Made by a program: the position numbers and the translations under genes. The notes under the pieces are model-generated. The model saw nothing but the letters and a program-made list of their open reading frames with translations, had not been told where the DNA came from and did not search any database. Of a stretch of DNA of 64,000 nucleotides, positions 1-8,051 are shown one piece after another. This stretch comes from Rickettsiales bacterium (GTDB lineage Bacteria; Pseudomonadota; Alphaproteobacteria; Rs-D84), in NCBI GenBank assembly GCA_031254335.1, contig JAIRUP010000012.1, positions 1 through 64,000 on the forward strand. Reading direction: 5' to 3'. Each line of letters starts with the position of its first letter. The first letter of the stretch is position 1.

Positions 1-136
1 TGGTGCGCTGCCGAGGGCCTGGTCCTCGTTGCCGATCGTCGTGCGGCCGCTGGCGGAGGAGGGGGGCGGTAGACTGCAAAGAAAATATGCGCATTAACCG
101 CACATATTCAACCATGGAACAAAGAAAGGAAGAAAG

Positions 137-334
137 ATGAAAAAACTTTTATATCTTGTATTGCTTGCCGCGCCTATGGCCGCTAACGCGGTTCCTTATG
201 CCCCTGGGCAGGATTTAAAACTCCCCACTATGAATAAGTGCAAAGGGGCTGAAAATCCGAAGCAATGCGTGTTTGATTGCAAAGCAGCTTGTCAGAAGTC
301 ATTCGACATCTGCCAAAAATCCTGCACATATTAA
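137..334 (+). CDS. small secreted cysteine-rich protein
   Basis: The 65-residue product starts with a clear signal peptide: two Lys, a Leu/Val/Ala core, and a likely cut after the Ala-Asn-Ala at residue 18. The mature part is about 47 residues with six Cys at 35, 44, 48, 52, 59 and 63, so the last five follow a CX3CX3CX6CX3C spacing. That suggests a small disulfide-stabilised helical protein in the periplasm or outside the cell. A GGAAG Shine-Dalgarno precedes the ATG. I recognise no family. It is followed directly by a palindromic repeat that may act as its terminator. Confidence 0.75.
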   Translation: MKKLLYLVLLAAPMAANAVPYAPGQDLKLPTMNKCKGAENPKQCVFDCKAACQKSFDICQKSCTY

Positions 335-342
335 TCCTTATA

Positions 343-474
343 TGTCATGGTCGGGCTGCGACCCGACCATCTAGGTAATAAGAAAGTCGCCGCTTCCGCG
401 GCGACTCCTATGTCATACCCGTTAATGCAGAGCCTTCCCCCACCCGTCACCCTGACGAAGGCAGGGGTCCATTG
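343..474. repeat. palindromic repeats R1 plus R6
   Basis: R1 starts with TGTCATGGTCGGGC and its inverted arm GACCCGACCAT, then CAGGTAATAA-like sequence and a second hairpin made of AGTCGCCGC and GCGGCGACT. Positions 425-474 carry R6, which begins ATGCAGAGCCTTCCCCC and ends with GGTCCATTGTAT. R1 recurs at 9570, 10126, 11923, 36233, 53896 and 56087; R6 recurs at 10020 and 10062. Both are non-coding here. Confidence 0.8.
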
Positions 475-490
475 TATAATGATTGGTGAA

Positions 491-673
491 TTATCTCTGC
501 CGCGCCTTTCTGTCGGCGATTTTCTTTCTTATTGTGTCCATGACAGTCCATTCCTTTTTCAGAACTCGCGCCATCTTCGGATTGTCCTTGTCAAGGATTT
601 CCATCAGCTCCCTGTCCGTATCCTCGTTGGCAAGGGCGGCAAGGATTTCATTGTCAAGCGGCATAAACTGCAT
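491..673 (-). CDS. small charged hypothetical protein
   Basis: This 60-residue protein is rich in Asp, Glu, Lys and Arg and looks helical, without a signal peptide or membrane segment. I chose the ATG at 673, which has AAGGTG just upstream, because the open frame further upstream reads antisense through the neighbouring gene. It lies 20 bp downstream of the gene ending at 694 and is probably the last gene of the operon that begins at 2112. I do not recognise the family. Confidence 0.6.
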   Translation of the reverse strand: MQFMPLDNEILAALANEDTDRELMEILDKDNPKMARVLKKEWTVMDTIRKKIADRKARQR

Positions 674-693
674 TTTCACACCTTGTTGATAAA

Positions 694-1101
694 TTACTTT
701 TCGTTGTGTTTGGTCATGCTGATGATGGCCCAGGCGTCGAATTCCTCGGCCTCGCGTTTTTCGGCAAGAAGTCTTTCGTCGGTTTTTTCTTTTAGAAGCT
801 CGGCGGCTGCGTCTTCCAAAGCCTTGTTTCTGGCGGCAAGGGCTTTGTCCTTGGCGCATAATGCAAGCGCGACAAGGCATTCAATCGCGGAATAGGCGGT
901 CGTGCGGTTTTTTTTCGATAGCAGGGCGGTCCTTGCTATGGCTTGAATGCTGTCCGCCATCAATGACGCGCTTGTTATCGCCGCCGGCAGCAGGCTGTGC
1001 GTTTTTATTGAAAGTCCGACGCCCGCCATTAGTAGCGTCGCCCAGGCTGGCATCATGTGGCGGAAGCCAAGGGTTGCGAAATATTCGTTGTATTTTTTCA
1101 T
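694..1101 (-). CDS. hypothetical membrane-associated protein
   Basis: The 135-residue product has a hydrophobic N-terminal half (about residues 18-62, room for one or two membrane helices) and a strongly charged, probably coiled-coil C-terminal half rich in Ala, Lys and Glu. GGAAG lies before the ATG. It sits third in a minus-strand operon of unknown small membrane proteins. No family recognised. Confidence 0.65.
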   Translation of the reverse strand: MKKYNEYFATLGFRHMMPAWATLLMAGVGLSIKTHSLLPAAITSASLMADSIQAIARTALLSKKNRTTAYSAIECLVALALCAKDKALAARNKALEDAAAELLKEKTDERLLAEKREAEEFDAWAIISMTKHNEK

Positions 1102-1119
1102 GGTGTCTTCCGCCTGTAT

Positions 1120-1356
1120 TTATTTGCAGTCGTGTGAATAATGTTTTTGGAGCATAAGCGGAATGGCCGCGCTGTCGGCGCGCTGCGGCATGGTGTCCGT
1201 ATCCTGCGCCGCCTCGGTCTTCTTCGCGTTTTCTTTATGGTCGGACGCTTCCTTCTTTTCGCACATGCTGGCAAGCAATGTTATCGCCACGGCGAAAAGC
1301 ATTAGAACGGGCCATAATCTTTCGGTTTCGGTCTTGTGGTTTTCAAGATGGTTCAT
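1120..1356 (-). CDS. hypothetical single-pass membrane protein
   Basis: The 78-residue product has one hydrophobic segment at about residues 15-31 followed by a charged tail rich in Lys, Glu and Ala with three Cys in all. AGGAG precedes the start. It is the second gene of the minus-strand operon and lies 12 bp after the gene ending at 1369. Function unknown. Confidence 0.6.
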   Translation of the reverse strand: MNHLENHKTETERLWPVLMLFAVAITLLASMCEKKEASDHKENAKKTEAAQDTDTMPQRADSAAIPLMLQKHYSHDCK

Positions 1357-1368
1357 TGAAGGCTCCTG

Positions 1369-2112
1369 TTAATAAATTATCTGTCCGCCGATTTTGGCGT
1401 TGGCGGGAAGCGGCCCGAAGGATGTCCCCTTTCCGACATAAATGTTGCCGCGAACTTCCATGCAGCCGCAAAAGCTTAGCCTGCGGACATTTCGGACTAT
1501 CATGTCGCCGCGGACTTTGGTGCCGCAGGGAACGACATAGCGGTCCATGTTTTGGATATACAGGTTGCCGTTGATTTCGGCCATGGGCGGAAGGTTTTTG
1601 ACGCGCGCGGCGGGGCGGATGGATTCTTCCTGGCGAAGCCATTCGGCGTTGGAAATCGCATATCGCGGCTTGGACGCGGCCTTTTGCTCTGCGGCGGAAT
1701 ATTTCGGCGCGGGCTTGGATTTTTTTGCGGCCTTTTGGGATTTGTTGATTACGCCCTTCATCGGCAGTTCGATTTTTGTCATGCCGGTCTTGGTGTCCAT
1801 GGATACCTTCGCGGGAACATTGGCGTGAACGATTTTGGGCTGGCTCGCGCGGTATTTTTGGGAAACCGCGGTCTTTCCTGCAAGGCGGTTGTTGTCCTGA
1901 ACGACCTTTATAAGAACAACCATCATGGCGATGGCCAAACACAGGACGATTACATTGGTCCAAGTCGCAATGTCGCGGGACCTAAGCCAGGCCCAGGCGC
2001 GGCGCGCTCGGCCCGTAAAGGACGCGCGAAGACTGGCCTTGTTGGCCTGTGCAGTATTGTGCATCATATAATTCTTGACAGAATTATTAAGGTTTTGAGC
2101 TTTGTTTTCCAT
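1369..2112 (-). CDS. membrane-anchored protein with bactofilin-like beta repeats
   Basis: The 247-residue protein has a cytoplasmic N-terminus, one membrane helix at about residues 53-72, a Lys/Ala-rich linker, and a C-terminal domain (about 178-247) made of short repeats of the form x-G-N-(L/I)-Y-I and x-G-D-M-I-V. The repeat pattern is like the beta-helix of bactofilins or polymer-forming proteins, but the similarity is only in pattern. GAGGGAATG precedes the ATG. It is the first gene of an operon with the three genes downstream and has a good promoter at 2148-2175. It may be a scaffold at the inner membrane; this is inference. Confidence 0.65.
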   Translation of the reverse strand: MENKAQNLNNSVKNYMMHNTAQANKASLRASFTGRARRAWAWLRSRDIATWTNVIVLCLAIAMMVVLIKVVQDNNRLAGKTAVSQKYRASQPKIVHANVPAKVSMDTKTGMTKIELPMKGVINKSQKAAKKSKPAPKYSAAEQKAASKPRYAISNAEWLRQEESIRPAARVKNLPPMAEINGNLYIQNMDRYVVPCGTKVRGDMIVRNVRRLSFCGCMEVRGNIYVGKGTSFGPLPANAKIGGQIIY

Positions 2113-2147
2113 AACATTCCCTCGATTTCTTTGGGTTCTATGCCACT

Positions 2148-2175
2148 AATATAAAACATTTAATAGTTTTGTCAA
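2148..2175 (-). promoter_or_regulatory. sigma70-type promoter of the 2112-491 operon
   Basis: On the minus strand a perfect -35 TTGACA (2175-2170) and a -10 TATATT (2153-2148) are separated by 16 bp. The predicted start of transcription lies about 25-30 bp before the ATG at 2112. Confidence 0.7.
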
Positions 2176-2256
2176 GCATTTTGTCAAATAAAGAGTCAAG
2201 ATATAGATAGGCCTATTATTTATGTATTGACCTAATGTATATACATCATATATTAT

Positions 2257-2718
2257 CTACTTGTTCTCGGCGGCTATTTCCGCCGCGCTGCACCATTGGT
2301 CCCGTTTGCCGCCTTTGTATGGAACGGCATGGCCTTCCTTTATCATCTGTATTCCGACATCGCCGTCCGCGTTAAGGACATTGGCGTCTATTCGGCCCTG
2401 ATACTTGTCGTCCTTTATATTGGCCAGCCGGACGGTGCTGCCGACGGGGATAATTTCGGCCAATCGGTCTTTGCTTGCAAGGGCCATTTTTCGTTCCCGC
2501 TCGCATTCCCCGGATATTTCCGGCGCATCGTTGTTTATGAAGCGGACTTTGGTCTTGATTTTCGCGCCGTTTTCCAACGCCGCGCGCGCGACGAAGGTAT
2601 CGCCGTCGATTATATATTCCACCGCGGCGTCAAGCGGCGGCAGCTCGGCCTTTGCCATACCTTGGCATGGCAGCAACGCCGCCATTAAAATAATGAGTTT
2701 GCGCAATCCCGACCCCAT
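2257..2718 (-). CDS. secreted thermonuclease-like (SNase fold) protein
   Basis: The 153-residue product has a signal peptide (n-region with Arg and Lys, hydrophobic run, likely cut after Ala-Lys-Ala near residue 24). The rest matches the staphylococcal nuclease domain: IDGDTF, then VRFINNDAPE with the Arg, Asp and Glu expected in the active site, and YQGRI carrying the second catalytic Arg. It ends with a Trp-Cys motif seen in many secreted SNase-like proteins. It probably degrades nucleic acid in the periplasm or outside. No Shine-Dalgarno is visible before the ATG at 2718, and the first codons overlap a degenerate R1-like palindrome, so the exact start is uncertain. Confidence 0.75.
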   Translation of the reverse strand: MGSGLRKLIILMAALLPCQGMAKAELPPLDAAVEYIIDGDTFVARAALENGAKIKTKVRFINNDAPEISGECERERKMALASKDRLAEIIPVGSTVRLANIKDDKYQGRIDANVLNADGDVGIQMIKEGHAVPYKGGKRDQWCSAAEIAAENK

Positions 2719-2900
2719 AAATTAAAAGTGGTCGGGAGTTAAAACAATCAATACAGATTGACCCCGTTGTCTTGCGAGCAACGGCATCCCGACCATTTAG
2801 GTTGGGACATAATCGTTAACCTGTATTTCGGGTGTTTTATGCCCTAAAACTATGTCTTGCCCCAATTATAGAATTTTTTCCACGCCAATGCAAGTATAGC

Positions 2901-2928
2901 TTGAATACATCCCAAATTCATTTATAAT
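2901..2928 (+). promoter_or_regulatory. promoter of ileS, predicted leaderless
   Basis: TTGAAT (2901-2906) and TATAAT (2923-2928) are 16 bp apart. Only six bases separate the -10 box from the ATG at 2935, so transcription is expected to begin at or next to the start codon. The rest of 2719-2900 holds only degenerate palindromes. Confidence 0.7.
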
Positions 2929-2934
2929 CCCCGC

Positions 2935-5931
2935 ATGTCATACCCAAAAACAGAACCAAAAGCCGATTTTCCAAAGCTGGAACAGGAAGTCCTCTTATCC
3001 TGGCGCGAAGACGACACCTTCCATAAAACCCTGAACGCTACGGCTGGGGGCAAGTCCTTTACAATCTATGACGGGCCGCCGTTTGCGAACGCGCTTCCGC
3101 ATTGGGGGCACCTCAGCATATCCTCGAACAAGGATTGTGTCTGCCGCTATCAAACGATGAAGGGCCGCCATGTGGCGCGGCAGCTCGGCTGGGACTGCCA
3201 CGGCATGGCGGCTGAGGGCGCGGTCGAGAAAAAGCAGGGCAAATCCGCCCAGGACATAGTTGCCGCAAAAGGCGTGGGCGAATTCTGCAAAATGTGCGAA
3301 TCCTTGGTCATGACATATTCGAACGAATGGTTGGGTTTCTTTGAACGCCTTGGCCGCTGGACCGAAGGCGGAGGCGATAAGGGATACCGCACCCTGGACA
3401 AGAATTATATGGAATCCGTGATTTGGGCGTTGAAGCAGCTTTATGACAAGGGCCTGCTTTACCGCGATTTCAAGGTGAACCCGTATGACTGGAAGCTCGG
3501 CACGGTCCTTTCCCACGCCGAAGCCTCGCAAGACTACCGCACGATACAGGACGAAGCTGTAAGCGTCTGGTTCGAGCTTGAAGACGGCCGCCGAATGGTT
3601 GCATGGACTACGACGCCTTGGACTCTTCCGGCGAATTCTGCGCTGGCCGTCAGCCGCGACTTGAAATACGCGCAGCTTAAAAATTCGGACGGGCATACAT
3701 ATATAATCGCCGCCTCGCGCATAAAGGCCTATGAGAAAGTCTTCGCGGACGCCGAAAACATCGGCGAAGTCGCGGGCGCGGACCTGGTCGGCTTGAAATA
3801 CGCCCCCTTGTTCGATTTTTATAAGGATAAAATTGATTTTGCGGTCGTCGCCGCCGACTTCGTGTCGGACTCGGACGGAACGGGGATTGTCCATCTCGCG
3901 CCCGCGTTCGGCGAGGACGACTATTGGGCGGTCAAGGCAATCGACCCGAAATTCCCTGTTATTGTTAATGTGGACGACTACGGAAACTTCGATAAAACCG
4001 TCGTCGGATTCGCGGGCATGAACATATTCGACGCGAATCCGAAAATAATCTCGGCATTGAAAGAGCAGGGCCGATTGGTGAAGCGCGAATCCTATTCGCA
4101 CCAGTATCCGCACGGCGACCGCAGCAAAGAAAAGCTGATATACCGCGCGACCGAGGCCTGGTTCGTGGATGTCCCGAAAATAAAGGACAGGTTGATTGCG
4201 AACAACAAGAAAACGAACTGGACCAGCGCGGGCGAAAGATACGCGAAATGGATTGAAGGCGTGCGCCCATGGGGCATATCTCGGAACCGCTTCTGGGGAA
4301 CGCCGCTTCCGATTTGGACCAAGGGCGGCGAATATAAGATTTTCGGAAGTATGGCGGAAATCGAAGAGTTCTTCGGCGTGAAAATCGCGGGACTCCACCG
4401 CGACGATTTGGACGGGTTGGAGAAAGACGGCTGGAAAAGAATCCCGGATGTCCTGGACTGCTGGTTCGAGAGCGGCAGCATGCCGTTCGCGTCGTTGCAC
4501 TATCCGTTCGAGAACAAGGACAGGTTCGCGGCGGAATTCCCGGCGGATTATATCGTGGAAGCCCAGGACCAAACTCGCGGCTGGTTTTATACCCTGAATG
4601 TTCTGGCGACCGCGCTGTTCGATAAGCCCGCGTTTAAGACGGTGGGCGTCAGCGGACTTGTGGTGGACGAGCATAAGAAAAAGCTGTCGAAATCGGTGGG
4701 AAATTATTCCGACCCGACGGAAACGGTGGAGAAATACGGCGCGGACGCGGTGCGCCTCTTCATGCTTGGCTCGAATTTGATGAAGACGGAACCCGTAAGC
4801 GTGGATTTGCATGGAACGGTTTTCTTGGAGCCCATAAAGACGGTTTTGCTTCCGCTTTGGAACGCGTATCATATATTTACGCTCTACGCGAACGCGGCGA
4901 ATATAACGGCGGCCGAGCCGAATCCGAAGAACGATTTGGATAAATACATCCTGTCCAAGCTGTCGGATTTCGAGAAATCCGTGCGATGGTCTTTGGACGA
5001 TTACAAATCGGATATAGCGGTGCGCGAGGCGGCGAAATTCATGGACACCCTGAACAACTGGTATGTCAGATTGTCGCGCGAAAGGTTCTGGAACGAGGAT
5101 AAGTCCATTTTCGATTGCATGCACTTCGTGCTGAAAAATTTCTGTAAAATCATCGCGCCGATGGCTCCGTTTTTATCGGACTATATATATCGGAATCTTA
5201 CGGGCGAAGGGTCGGTCCATCTCGCGCGCTGGCCGGAACTTTCCATAAAGCCGGACGCGGAGCTGTCCCGGAACATGGATAAAGTCCGCGATATAGTATC
5301 CGTCGGAAAAATGCTGCGCGAGAACGCGGGGCTTCGCAATAGATTGCCTTTGCCGAAAATCACAATCGCCGGGGACATGGCGGACGGGTTCGATGATATT
5401 ATAAAGTCCGAGCTTAATGTGAAATCGGTCGCGGTATCGAAAGACATCGCGTCGGTCGCGGATTCGTTCGTGTATCTGCTCACGCCGAAAATCGGCGCGC
5501 GCCTTGGCGCGGGGCTGAAAGAAATAATGGCGGCGTCCAAGGGGCCGCATTTCGACCCGAACGCGTTCGGACTGCTGCCGGAAGAATATGAGAACCGTCT
5601 GACGGTCCGGCCCGGTATAACGGGCGCGGCTCTGCCCGACAATACCGCGGTGGTCGTGCTGGATACTAACATCACGCCGGAATTGCAGGCCGAAGGGCTT
5701 GTGAACGACGCGTTAAGGTTTATCCAGGATTCGCGCAAAGCCGCGGGCTTGGATGTTTCGGATAGAATAACGATTGAATATTCGGCGGACGACGAGCTGG
5801 CGGCGGCAATCGAAACCCACCGCGCGCGTGTCATGGAAGACGCGCTTGCGACCAAGCTGGAACGCGGCAAGGGCGGCGCATATGAAACCGAAATCGAAGG
5901 GCGTAAGTTTTCGATTGATATAAGGAAATGA
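2935..5931 (+). CDS. ileS: isoleucyl-tRNA synthetase, type 2-like
   Basis: This class I synthetase (998 residues) charges tRNA-Ile. The HIGH motif is HWGH at residues 56-59 within GPPFANALPHWGHL, and the KMSKS motif is KLSKS at 583-587. The tryptophan-rich GISRNRFWGTPLPIW segment and the DVLDCWFESG motif are typical of the family. The YDGPPFANALPHWGH pattern, the KLSKSVGNY form and the lack of a C-terminal zinc finger fit the type 2 (eukaryote, Rickettsiales and Chlamydia-like) class better than the common bacterial type 1. In that class mupirocin resistance is known; here it is inference. The gene is followed by tRNA-Val. Confidence 0.95.
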   Translation: MSYPKTEPKADFPKLEQEVLLSWREDDTFHKTLNATAGGKSFTIYDGPPFANALPHWGHLSISSNKDCVCRYQTMKGRHVARQLGWDCHGMAAEGAVEKKQGKSAQDIVAAKGVGEFCKMCESLVMTYSNEWLGFFERLGRWTEGGGDKGYRTLDKNYMESVIWALKQLYDKGLLYRDFKVNPYDWKLGTVLSHAEASQDYRTIQDEAVSVWFELEDGRRMVAWTTTPWTLPANSALAVSRDLKYAQLKNSDGHTYIIAASRIKAYEKVFADAENIGEVAGADLVGLKYAPLFDFYKDKIDFAVVAADFVSDSDGTGIVHLAPAFGEDDYWAVKAIDPKFPVIVNVDDYGNFDKTVVGFAGMNIFDANPKIISALKEQGRLVKRESYSHQYPHGDRSKEKLIYRATEAWFVDVPKIKDRLIANNKKTNWTSAGERYAKWIEGVRPWGISRNRFWGTPLPIWTKGGEYKIFGSMAEIEEFFGVKIAGLHRDDLDGLEKDGWKRIPDVLDCWFESGSMPFASLHYPFENKDRFAAEFPADYIVEAQDQTRGWFYTLNVLATALFDKPAFKTVGVSGLVVDEHKKKLSKSVGNYSDPTETVEKYGADAVRLFMLGSNLMKTEPVSVDLHGTVFLEPIKTVLLPLWNAYHIFTLYANAANITAAEPNPKNDLDKYILSKLSDFEKSVRWSLDDYKSDIAVREAAKFMDTLNNWYVRLSRERFWNEDKSIFDCMHFVLKNFCKIIAPMAPFLSDYIYRNLTGEGSVHLARWPELSIKPDAELSRNMDKVRDIVSVGKMLRENAGLRNRLPLPKITIAGDMADGFDDIIKSELNVKSVAVSKDIASVADSFVYLLTPKIGARLGAGLKEIMAASKGPHFDPNAFGLLPEEYENRLTVRPGITGAALPDNTAVVVLDTNITPELQAEGLVNDALRFIQDSRKAAGLDVSDRITIEYSADDELAAAIETHRARVMEDALATKLERGKGGAYETEIEGRKFSIDIRK

Positions 5932-5952
5932 TGTGTTAGACTTCGGTCAATC

Positions 5953-6029
5953 GGATGACTGGCTCAGCTGGTTAGAGCGCTTCGTTCACATCGAAGAGGT
6001 CGGGGGTTCGAGTCCCTCGTCATCCACCA
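5953..6029 (+). tRNA. tRNA-Val (anticodon CAC)
   Basis: The 77-nt gene folds as a full cloverleaf. The acceptor stem pairs GGATGAC with GTCATCC, and A plus an encoded CCA end it at 6029. The anticodon stem CTTCG/CGAAG encloses the loop TTCACAT, giving anticodon CAC. The T arm has GGTTCGAGTCC. It starts 21 bp after ileS. Confidence 0.95.
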
Positions 6030-6031
6030 AA

Positions 6032-6075
6032 TTTAATTCCCCTCTTGGGAGGGGTGGCCCGAAGGGCCGGGGTGG
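6032..6075. repeat. palindromic repeat R4
   Basis: AATTCCCCTC and GAGGGGTGG form a hairpin followed by GGCCCGAAGGGCC and GGGGTGG. The element lies between tRNA-Val and the PAP2 gene and ends next to that gene's start. Related copies are at 30593, 42937 and 51714. Confidence 0.75.
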
Positions 6076-6083
6076 GAATCGAC

Positions 6084-6689
6084 ATGAAAAAAATCATAAT
6101 CTCGATATTGTTGTCCGCATGCTTCATAAATTCAAGCCACGCGTTTTGGTTCGACGGCAAATACCATAGAACGACGGGCAGGGGGCATTATGTGAACCGC
6201 ACGGAAGCCACTTTTGGCGAATTCGGAGATTGGTTGCAAGTGTTTATCCCGCTGTCCGCGCTCGGATATTCGACATATATCGGCGACTGGAAGGGCAACG
6301 GCCAGCTGGCTCTTTCGTTCGGCTCGACCTGGGCGGCGACGGAAATTCTGAAATATACCGTCGATGAAGAACGCCCGGGCCAAACCGAAGACGCGAAGCA
6401 CGGCCGTTCGTTCCCGTCGGGCCATACAAGCGCGGCGTTCGCTGGCGCGGGCTATTGGCAGATGAGATACGGCTGGGAAGTCGGCGCGCCGATGTATGCG
6501 CTTGCGTCGTTCGTGGGATATAGCCGGGTCGCGACGAAAATGCACAACTGGGCTGATGTCTTTGCGGGTGCCGCCATCGGAATCGGATTCAATATGCTGT
6601 TCACCAGCCGATACAATAGCAAAGACACAACCGTTTCATTGTCGCCAACGCCCAACGGCGCATACCTTCGCTTCAACACCACATTCTAA
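6084..6689 (+). CDS. PAP2-family phosphatase
   Basis: The 201-residue protein (start at the ATG at 6084, followed by an ideal signal-like sequence) carries the complete three-part acid phosphatase signature. KX6RP is K90-R97-P98, PSGH is at 111-114, and SRX5HX3D is S147-R148, H154 and D158. A likely signal peptide ends at about residue 20. Such enzymes remove phosphate from membrane lipids such as undecaprenyl pyrophosphate or phosphatidate, or act as periplasmic phosphatases; the substrate cannot be told. It is transcribed in the direction of ileS and the tRNA, with R4 repeat between. Confidence 0.9.
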   Translation: MKKIIISILLSACFINSSHAFWFDGKYHRTTGRGHYVNRTEATFGEFGDWLQVFIPLSALGYSTYIGDWKGNGQLALSFGSTWAATEILKYTVDEERPGQTEDAKHGRSFPSGHTSAAFAGAGYWQMRYGWEVGAPMYALASFVGYSRVATKMHNWADVFAGAAIGIGFNMLFTSRYNSKDTTVSLSPTPNGAYLRFNTTF

Positions 6690-6691
6690 TC

Positions 6692-6770
6692 TCCCCCCAA
6701 CTCCCCCCTTGCGGGGGGGGGGGGGGAGTCGTCGCGCCGGCGCGAAGCGCAGGCGGACGGTGGGGGGTTG
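6692..6770. repeat. palindromic repeat R3 with a G14 tract
   Basis: The element starts AACTCCCCCCTTGC and has an uninterrupted run of 14 G at 6713-6726, then GCGCCGGCGCG and GGTGGGGGGTTGAG. It separates convergent genes. In related copies (14932, 15372, 25347, 51286) the G run at this position is only five long, so this copy seems to have expanded. Confidence 0.75.
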
Positions 6771-6778
6771 AGTTATCA

Positions 6779-7366
6779 TTACTTCCTATTCGTCCTATCG
6801 CGCAACTTGCCCCATCCGACGGCCACTTCCTCGCCGTTGCGGGTCTCGCGCGTCAGCACGATTTTGGAATTGTTAAGGTCGTCCGCGCTCGTCCCGTTTA
6901 TAAGGAAGCTCATCCTAACCTGTCCCTTGCTGTTTGTTTGCAGTTTCGGGGTGACTATGTCCTGGCGGACTTTTTCGCAGCTAGCAAGCCATTCGGCGCG
7001 CTTCGCGGCTCTTTCCTGTTTGCTCATGCCGTCTTTTTTCGCGCCGCACGAGGTTGTCTTCTCGTCGCAGTTGCTCAGGTCATAGACGACGACCTGGAAG
7101 TCGCTGTTCGCGCGCAGGTCGCGCAAGTCGACATGCATTCGCACGGTCGAATCGCGTTCCGAGAACCCGATTGTTCCGATTTCGTTTTTGTTGTCGGCTC
7201 GCTTCAAGAACATCCTTGCGCGGACTTTCTGGACGCCCGAGTCTTCGGCCTGGGCCATGTTGGAATCTCCGCCGCGGTCGCTGTCGCTTGTGCATCCGCC
7301 TAGGGCGACGGCTGCGAAAACGGCTGCAATCGCAAGCATTGAAAGTTTTTTGATATTGTTTGTCAT
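6779..7366 (-). CDS. lipoprotein of unknown function
   Basis: I start the gene at the ATG at 7366, which has AAAGGAG upstream and opens a 195-residue protein with a lipobox (Leu-Gly-Gly-Cys, Cys near residue 25). The C-terminal part has alternating strands (GTIGFSERDSTVRMHVDL and following) that recall the Cu/Zn superoxide dismutase beta-barrel, but the copper- and zinc-binding His are absent, so no such activity is claimed. Four Cys beyond the lipid anchor suggest disulfides. Function is unknown; it is probably membrane-anchored in the periplasm. Confidence 0.65.
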   Translation of the reverse strand: MTNNIKKLSMLAIAAVFAAVALGGCTSDSDRGGDSNMAQAEDSGVQKVRARMFLKRADNKNEIGTIGFSERDSTVRMHVDLRDLRANSDFQVVVYDLSNCDEKTTSCGAKKDGMSKQERAAKRAEWLASCEKVRQDIVTPKLQTNSKGQVRMSFLINGTSADDLNNSKIVLTRETRNGEEVAVGWGKLRDRTNRK

Positions 7367-7508
7367 AGGGTTTCTCCTTTTTGGTTGTTGAGATATTCTA
7401 TCGCATTTTTTTCGGTTTTTCGTTAGGAGCCTATCCCTAATTATCATCCGCCCTTCTACCTTAAAAAATGTGTTGCGGCGTCAAGTTTCATTCCGCTATA
7501 CTCAGTTT

Positions 7509-7856
7509 ATGAGGAAGCTCTTTTCATTTTTTTTACTAATTGTCGCATTATCCGTCCCCGCCCGTGCGGATTGGTGCTATGTGCCGACCGGCGTGGTTGG
7601 GGCGACCGGCTTGACGCAATGCGACGCCCATAACCCGACATGGGTCGCTTGCGGCGAATGGACCGACGGCGAAACCATATACGCCCCTAATTGCAAAAAG
7701 AATAATAGCAAGCCCGATAAAAACAAGAACGACGCGATGACAAACACCTTGATTGCGGCGGGCGTCGGCCTGGCGTTTATCGGCGCAATGTGGTATATCT
7801 TCAAGGCTCCGCCGTCCTCGAACAATCCCGGCCAAGTCCGCCTGCTTGCGTTCTAA
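7509..7856 (+). CDS. hypothetical protein, signal peptide and one C-terminal TM
   Basis: The 115-residue product has a signal peptide (cut near residue 20, after Ala-Arg-Ala), a short domain with four Cys and many Trp and Asn, a Lys/Asn-rich spacer, and one membrane helix at about 83-97. The chosen ATG at 7509 lies six bases after a TATACT box (7497-7502, with TTGCGG at 7473-7478), so the mRNA is probably leaderless. Family unknown. Confidence 0.6.
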   Translation: MRKLFSFFLLIVALSVPARADWCYVPTGVVGATGLTQCDAHNPTWVACGEWTDGETIYAPNCKKNNSKPDKNKNDAMTNTLIAAGVGLAFIGAMWYIFKAPPSSNNPGQVRLLAF

Positions 7857-7873
7857 GGACTGGAAAAAACAGA

Positions 7874-7901
7874 TTGCATTTTCGGATTTTGCCGTTATAA
7901 T
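7874..7901 (+). promoter_or_regulatory. promoter of tRNA-Met/Ile(CAT)
   Basis: TTGCAT (7874-7879) and TATAAT (7896-7901) are 16 bp apart and end 20 bp before the first base of the tRNA. Confidence 0.7.
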
Positions 7902-7921
7902 CGGATAACGCATGTAAAGAT

Positions 7922-7998
7922 GGGTTGGTAGCTCAGTTGGTTAGAGCGGAGCGCTCATAACGCTTTGGTCCGGGGTTCGAGTCCCTGCCAACCCACCA
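7922..7998 (+). tRNA. tRNA with anticodon CAT (elongator Met or Ile2)
   Basis: The 77-nt gene pairs GGGTTGG with CCAACCC in the acceptor stem and has an encoded CCA. The anticodon loop is CTCATAA, giving CAT. G1-C72 pairs, so it is not the initiator, which has an unpaired first base. Whether it is elongator Met or the lysidine-modified Ile tRNA cannot be decided from the sequence alone. Confidence 0.9.
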
Positions 7999-8051
7999 TC
8001 GTATGCGCGGAGAGAGATAAACGAAACGAAAACAGAAAATGGAGCAATGCC

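Noticed and set aside
343-406. Insertion sequence
   Set aside because: The R1 elements are under 80 bp, have no transposase frame, and show no consistent target duplication.
2995-5124. 709-codon open frame antisense to ileS
   Set aside because: It mirrors the codon bias of ileS on the other strand; the peptide is Arg/His-rich without family motifs.
6779-7366. Cu/Zn superoxide dismutase
   Set aside because: The beta-strand pattern is similar, but the metal-binding His are missing.
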